From: an uncultured Clostridia bacterium
GTDB taxonomy: Bacteria; Bacillota; Clostridia; Christensenellales; UBA1242
Reading direction: 5' to 3'
Length of the DNA stretch: 34,459 nucleotides
NCBI GenBank assembly: GCA_944348085.1
Contig: CALVMU010000015.1
Span: 1 to 34,459 of the forward strand
This document shows, one piece after another, positions 31,401-34,459 of this stretch. The position numbers and the translations under genes were made by a program. The notes under the pieces are model-generated. The model did not search any database, was not told the origin of the DNA, and was given only the letters and a program-made list of their open reading frames with translations. The stretch's first letter is position 1. Every line of letters starts with the position of its first letter.

Positions 31401-31882
31401 TTTATAACCTCAAACATATTATAACACAAATTTATCATTATTGCATTACATCTCAAAATCTTTTTCTCTCTTTCGTTTTCTTTCTTTGCGTTCTTCAAGT
31501 AATTGCATAAGCAGGTCGTCATATTCATCATCTGTCATACTTGAAAGCAAATCGTTCTTTTTAGTATTTATTTCTTCTTGTCTTCGCCTTTAATCTTCAT
31601 AGAGTTTTTCTTGTTTTTTTTGTTTGACTTTTATCTAAACTTATTATATACTTATCATAAATAGTGACTTAAATAGTAATTGTATTTTTACATTTTCTAA
31701 TCTCTTATATTTATTAAACAACTTTTTATTCATTTAAACAAATTTGTTTTTTAATCTTTTAAAATGGTTTGTTATTCCCAAGCTTTTGACTATTCAAGAT
31801 TTTCCTAAATATAATATCGACTTAATCTTGGAAGATTTTATTAAATAAAAGTTAAATTTTATTATTCCTAAGGAGATAAAGA
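31401..31882. other. AT-rich stretch with a gene remnant
   Basis: Very AT-rich. It holds the pseudogene remnant at 31446-31630. The ribosome binding site AAGGAGAT of the P-loop gene is at its right end. I see no other gene or clear hairpin here. Confidence 0.5.
31446..31630 (-). pseudogene. C-terminal remnant of an unidentified protein
   Basis: A minus-strand frame encodes QEEINTKKNDLLSSMTDD then EYDDLLMQLLEERKERKRKR and stops at 31446. Upstream the same frame continues as KQKKQEKLYED but is broken by a TAA, and a TAG lies further up; no start is available. The charged, highly basic tail resembles the ends of mobilisation or plasmid proteins, but the family cannot be named. Confidence 0.55.
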
Positions 31883-32446
31883 ATGACCATTTTTATATGT
31901 GGACTTCCACGAACCGGTAAAACAACTTTTTCTAAAAAACTTAAAACCCTTTTTAAAAATTCAAACATCATCGTATCAGAAGCTCTTAGAAACGCATTAC
32001 AAAAAATAGACAGCAACAATGCAAAAAATTGGGGATTGAAAAATAGCGATATTAGGAGAACACTATTCCCTTCTTTCACCAAAGAGCTTATATATTGGAA
32101 TGAAAAGTTTTCATGTTGTGACACCATCTTTGACTGCGCGCTTTTAAATATAGAACAAGTTTTAAGTATTGCCGAGAAAAATGATGTAATTATTTGTTTT
32201 GGATTTGGTGGAAGAACAAATAATGAGATATTTAAAATAATAAAAAAATATGAGCATGCGAATGATTACACTAAACAATTTACATGCGAAAAGCTTATGA
32301 AATTTTGGGGCGATGTTTCTTTACAAGATAAAGAAAATATTGACATTTGCAAAAAGCATAACATAATTTATCTTGACACCTCAATTGATAGAGATAAAAA
32401 ATTCAACGATGCAATTGAACAAATCAAAAAAATACTTAAAGATTAA
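31883..32446 (+). CDS. P-loop kinase-like protein
   Basis: A 187-aa protein with a Walker A loop GLPRTGKTT (7-15) immediately after the first strand, as in small nucleotide, shikimate and polynucleotide-type kinases. DTIFDCALLN and VIICFGFGGRTN are likely core strands; TSIDRDKKFNDAIEQIKKIL at the end is typical of adenylate-kinase-like folds. The substrate is unreadable. AAGGAGAT is the ribosome binding site. It lies alone on the plus strand inside the decayed element, between the broken integrase and the pseudogene scrap, so it is probably cargo. Confidence 0.75.
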   Translation: MTIFICGLPRTGKTTFSKKLKTLFKNSNIIVSEALRNALQKIDSNNAKNWGLKNSDIRRTLFPSFTKELIYWNEKFSCCDTIFDCALLNIEQVLSIAEKNDVIICFGFGGRTNNEIFKIIKKYEHANDYTKQFTCEKLMKFWGDVSLQDKENIDICKKHNIIYLDTSIDRDKKFNDAIEQIKKILKD

Positions 32447-32614
32447 AATCGATAAAGCGAAAAATGTTTTAATTTTTCAACTTCTAAATCACATATTTGT
32501 TTAGATTTTTTGCTCGTAATCATATAGTAAACATCACATATATGATTTTAAATAAAGTTTTTATTAAACACTTTATTTCTTTACAAGTCGTTAAAAATTT
32601 AACATCATCACCCT

Positions 32615-32883
32615 TTATTTTTTAAGCCACACACACATAAGTTCACCAAATGTTTTATGTTCAATAATTTCATAAGAATTATTTTTTATTCTTCCAGAAA
32701 TCTCACTTAATTTTTTAGCAACATCAGTTTGATTTTTTCCATATATAATCTTTTTCTTTTGTCTGCCTTTTCATCATATCCAATAGTTATACTGCCTACC
32801 CATTTGCCATCACTTTTCCTTTGAAAAATGCTACCTTCTCCATTAGTTCTTTTTGTTTTGTTAACAACCTTATTCTTAGCCAT
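32615..32883 (-). pseudogene. Tyrosine integrase, N-terminal fragment with frameshift
   Basis: The frame from ATG 32883 encodes RTNGEGSIFQRKSDGKWVGS and on to KRKRLY, the arm-type DNA-binding domain of Tn916/phage-like tyrosine integrases. After a one-base slip in an A-rich run the protein continues in another frame as YGKNQTDVAKKLSEISGRIK to GELMCVWLKK and stops at 32615, at the start of the core-binding domain. The catalytic domain is missing. It overlaps the excisionase-like gene by 8 nt, the usual xis-int order. Confidence 0.88.
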
Positions 32884-33130
32884 TTTGCACCTCGCCTTTG
32901 TTATTGTTAAGTGTTAGCCAAGTAACAAAATTGAGCACACTTACGACTTGTCGTTTGCCAACTTTGGTTGTTGGAAAAGATTTGCTTCTAAGCAAGTTCC
33001 TAACATTATCTCTACCAAGACCTGTGATTTTAACAAGGTCTTCACAGTCTAAAAAGTCTTTGCTATATTTTAAAGAAATTCTATTTACCTCGTTTTGTAT
33101 AAGTTCATTTATGTTTATTGTGTTGTTCAT
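32876..33130 (-). CDS. Excisionase-like HTH protein
   Basis: An 84-aa protein with a MerR-like winged helix: DCEDLVKITGLGRDNVRNLLRSKSFPTTKVGKRQVVSVLNFVTWL (about 29-73), the pattern of Tn916-type Xis and related helix-turn-helix domains. The start is ATG 33130 after GGAGG. It directly precedes, and overlaps, the broken integrase gene, so it is the excision directionality factor of the decayed element, now without a working partner here. Confidence 0.85.
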   Translation of the reverse strand: MNNTININELIQNEVNRISLKYSKDFLDCEDLVKITGLGRDNVRNLLRSKSFPTTKVGKRQVVSVLNFVTWLTLNNNKGEVQNG

Positions 33131-33281
33131 TAAAGGCCTCCTGAAAATTAAAAAATTTCTTTTTAAATCCAATTAAAAATTTTCTATATCTAACTTTCTA
33201 TTTTCAATTTTCTATTCAACTTTCTAAACTATAATTCCTATAAAAAAATAAAAACGGGTATCCCGTTTGTTGATGCAAGGG

Positions 33282-33383
33282 AAACTGGTACAAATTGCTA
33301 CACTATCTTTGCAAGTGTGATTCGCTAAAATCTCTTATAAAATAAGGAATTTAGAACTCACAAAGTGCAATTTGAGCCAGTTT
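33282..33383. repeat. Long-range imperfect inverted repeat upstream of xis
   Basis: AAACTGGTACAAATTGC (33282-33298) is the inverse of GCAATTTGAGCCAGTTT (33367-33383) with two mismatches. The 68-nt interior includes ACACT...AGTGT. A hairpin AACGGG-TAT-CCCGTT lies just left (about 33253-33267). Candidate transfer origin, recombination site or RNA leader. Confidence 0.65.
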
Positions 33384-33408
33384 CTTATCCTGCTTCTTCT
33401 AATTTTCT

Positions 33409-33903
33409 CTACTTTTTCTCATTTTTTTGATTCATTTCAACTTCATAGTCATAATAATCAAACATTCTTTGCTTACTCTCTTCAAGTTCATTTGACAACC
33501 TATTAAAATAACTTTCAAAGTGATTTTCAAAATATTCTTTTTCTGTTCTATCCATTTTTAATAGAAAATAGTTATACATTTGCCTTAACATCTCTTGCAA
33601 AATTTCAACATTGGCATAGGTGTTTTTGATGAATGGCTTACTAAATTTTATAAAGTAATTCATTCGTTTAGTATGCTCGTGAATAGCATCTAAAATAGTT
33701 TGTTTTTCGTTTTTCAAAGCCCAGTTATCTTTCTCTTGTTTTTCAAAAACTTCAATACCAATCTTTAATATGTCATTGAAAAATTTGTTTTTTGATATGT
33801 GCATATCTCCATAAAATTTCCCATACATCTCATTAAGTTTATTAAAAACTTTTTCGTCTTTAATTCTTATTAGATTTTCTTTTGTTAGCAATGGTTTTGT
33901 CAT
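33409..33903 (-). CDS. Mobile-element protein of unknown function
   Basis: A 164-aa helical, highly charged protein: MTKPLLTKENLIRIKDEKVFNKLNEMYGKFY..., ending in DYYDYEVEMNQKNEKK. The stretch MHISKNKFFNDILKIGIEVFE has the feel of a ribbon-helix-helix-like accessory protein of conjugative elements, but no motif proves it. The ribosome binding site AAGGA precedes ATG 33903; longer frames lack one. It sits between the sigma-like gene and the xis-int remnant on the same strand. Confidence 0.7.
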   Translation of the reverse strand: MTKPLLTKENLIRIKDEKVFNKLNEMYGKFYGDMHISKNKFFNDILKIGIEVFEKQEKDNWALKNEKQTILDAIHEHTKRMNYFIKFSKPFIKNTYANVEILQEMLRQMYNYFLLKMDRTEKEYFENHFESYFNRLSNELEESKQRMFDYYDYEVEMNQKNEKK

Positions 33904-33929
33904 AATTCCTTCTTTTATATTTTTGATTT

Positions 33930-34459
33930 TCAAATATTGCAAGTTTTAGGGCAAACAAAAAAACAACCAACTCGGTTGTCTTTTAACTTGCAATTATTTT
34001 TTGTTTTCCAGTCATCTGGAATTTCTATATTCAAAGGAACATTCAAAAAATTCCCCTTTGATGTGTCTATATTTTCAATAAATTTCTTTACAACTCGGTT
34101 CATAGAACTTAACAATTCTTTTTGCTTTTCGTCAATTTCAATTTCCAAACTGCTTAATACTTTCAAAACTTGTGTGTTGTCTTTAACCAAATTTGCAACA
34201 GCATTAAGGTCAATGCTAAAATACTCGTTTTTGTTAATCTCTTTTGCAACTTGAACTAAATCGAAATCAAATTCTTGCTTGTTTCGTTTATAGATATCTG
34301 TCTGCATAAACTCTTTGTCTGTGTAAAAATGATATCTCAAATGTAAGAGTGCAGTAGCTTTCATTTGAGAAACCCCACTTGCACTAACTCCAAATTCTTT
34401 TGCAATTTGCTTTTGAGATTTTTCTTCCACAAACAAATCATAAATCAGTTTTTGTTGTT
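33930..34459 (-). CDS. Sigma-70 region-4-like HTH protein, N-terminus beyond the window
   Basis: An open frame running to the right edge. The visible N-terminal part QQKLIYDLFVEEKSQKQIAKEFGVSASGVSQ is a sigma region 4-type helix-turn-helix; no Met is needed inside the window. The rest is helical, with a Cys-rich tail (NNCKLK, GCFFVCPKTCNI) that could bind metal. Such small sigma-like proteins are common in ICEs and prophages as transcription regulators. The next gene starts 27 nt downstream, so the two are likely cotranscribed. Confidence 0.75.
   Translation of the reverse strand, partial: QQKLIYDLFVEEKSQKQIAKEFGVSASGVSQMKATALLHLRYHFYTDKEFMQTDIYKRNKQEFDFDLVQVAKEINKNEYFSIDLNAVANLVKDNTQVLKVLSSLEIEIDEKQKELLSSMNRVVKKFIENIDTSKGNFLNVPLNIEIPDDWKTKNNCKLKDNRVGCFFVCPKTCNI

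Noticed and set aside
32381..32390. TTGACACCTC inside the P-loop gene, close to the TAGGTGTCAA repeat on the other strand
   Set aside because: It differs in the last base, lies in coding sequence and is isolated, so probably chance.

Overview
The window is low-GC DNA with Shine-Dalgarno-led genes, strong sigma-A-type promoters, many rho-independent terminators and a Bacillota-type gene set: DnaD and DnaI primosome proteins, AcpS next to a MazF-type RNase, and the order secG-rnr-smpB-ssrA. It most likely comes from an uncultured fermentative Clostridia-like bacterium. A phosphoketolase followed by formate-tetrahydrofolate ligase, and a two-gene SufC/SufB-like Fe-S system, fit an anaerobe. I cannot place it more finely.

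Layout. 1-430: start of a truncated gene and a GC-richer structured patch. 430-4940 (all minus): S41-type peptidase, small NIF3/YqfO-like protein, M18 aminopeptidase and RsmF-like RNA methyltransferase. These carry duplicated intergenic modules, and a copy of the 3' end of the neighbouring M1 peptidase gene follows rsmF, so the block looks assembled by recombination. 5055-6554: M1-like membrane-anchored peptidase. 6668-9015: dnaD-dnaI. 9041-9649: MBL hydrolase. 9840-10140: tRNA-Trp whose 3' end and terminator are duplicated around a GC-rich structured insert. 10266-15058: small membrane protein, two XRE regulators, a MazF toxin behind an unusual partner gene, acpS-recX-IMPACT, tyrS and ung. 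15236-16756: a 506-aa protein with an internal MazF/PemK-like domain. 16879-21692: a 78-aa membrane protein, secG, rnr, smpB, tmRNA and an acidic membrane-anchored coiled-coil protein, all minus. 21972-25899: phosphoketolase and fhs. 25992-27035: unrecognised 347-aa protein. 27126-28755: sufC-sufB. 28868-29224: a small gene whose promoter spacer holds a nine-C run.

29444-34459 is accessory. A promoter leads into five tRNA-Thr 5'-half-like units at a near-exact 100-nt period, then an intact tRNA-Thr(GGT). Beyond lies a decayed integrative element: repeated TAGGTGTCAA sites, a PIN-fold protein, a pseudogene scrap, a P-loop protein, a frameshifted integrase N-terminus with its excisionase-like partner, a long inverted repeat, and a sigma-region-4-like gene running off the edge.

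Strongest candidates for undescribed biology are the tRNA-Thr half array, the poly-C promoter, the MazF-domain fusion protein, and the two tRNA loci with duplicated tRNA pieces. Three genes (S41 peptidase, ung, sufC) share an identical TATAAT-N6-ATG arrangement without a Shine-Dalgarno, which suggests leaderless mRNAs.
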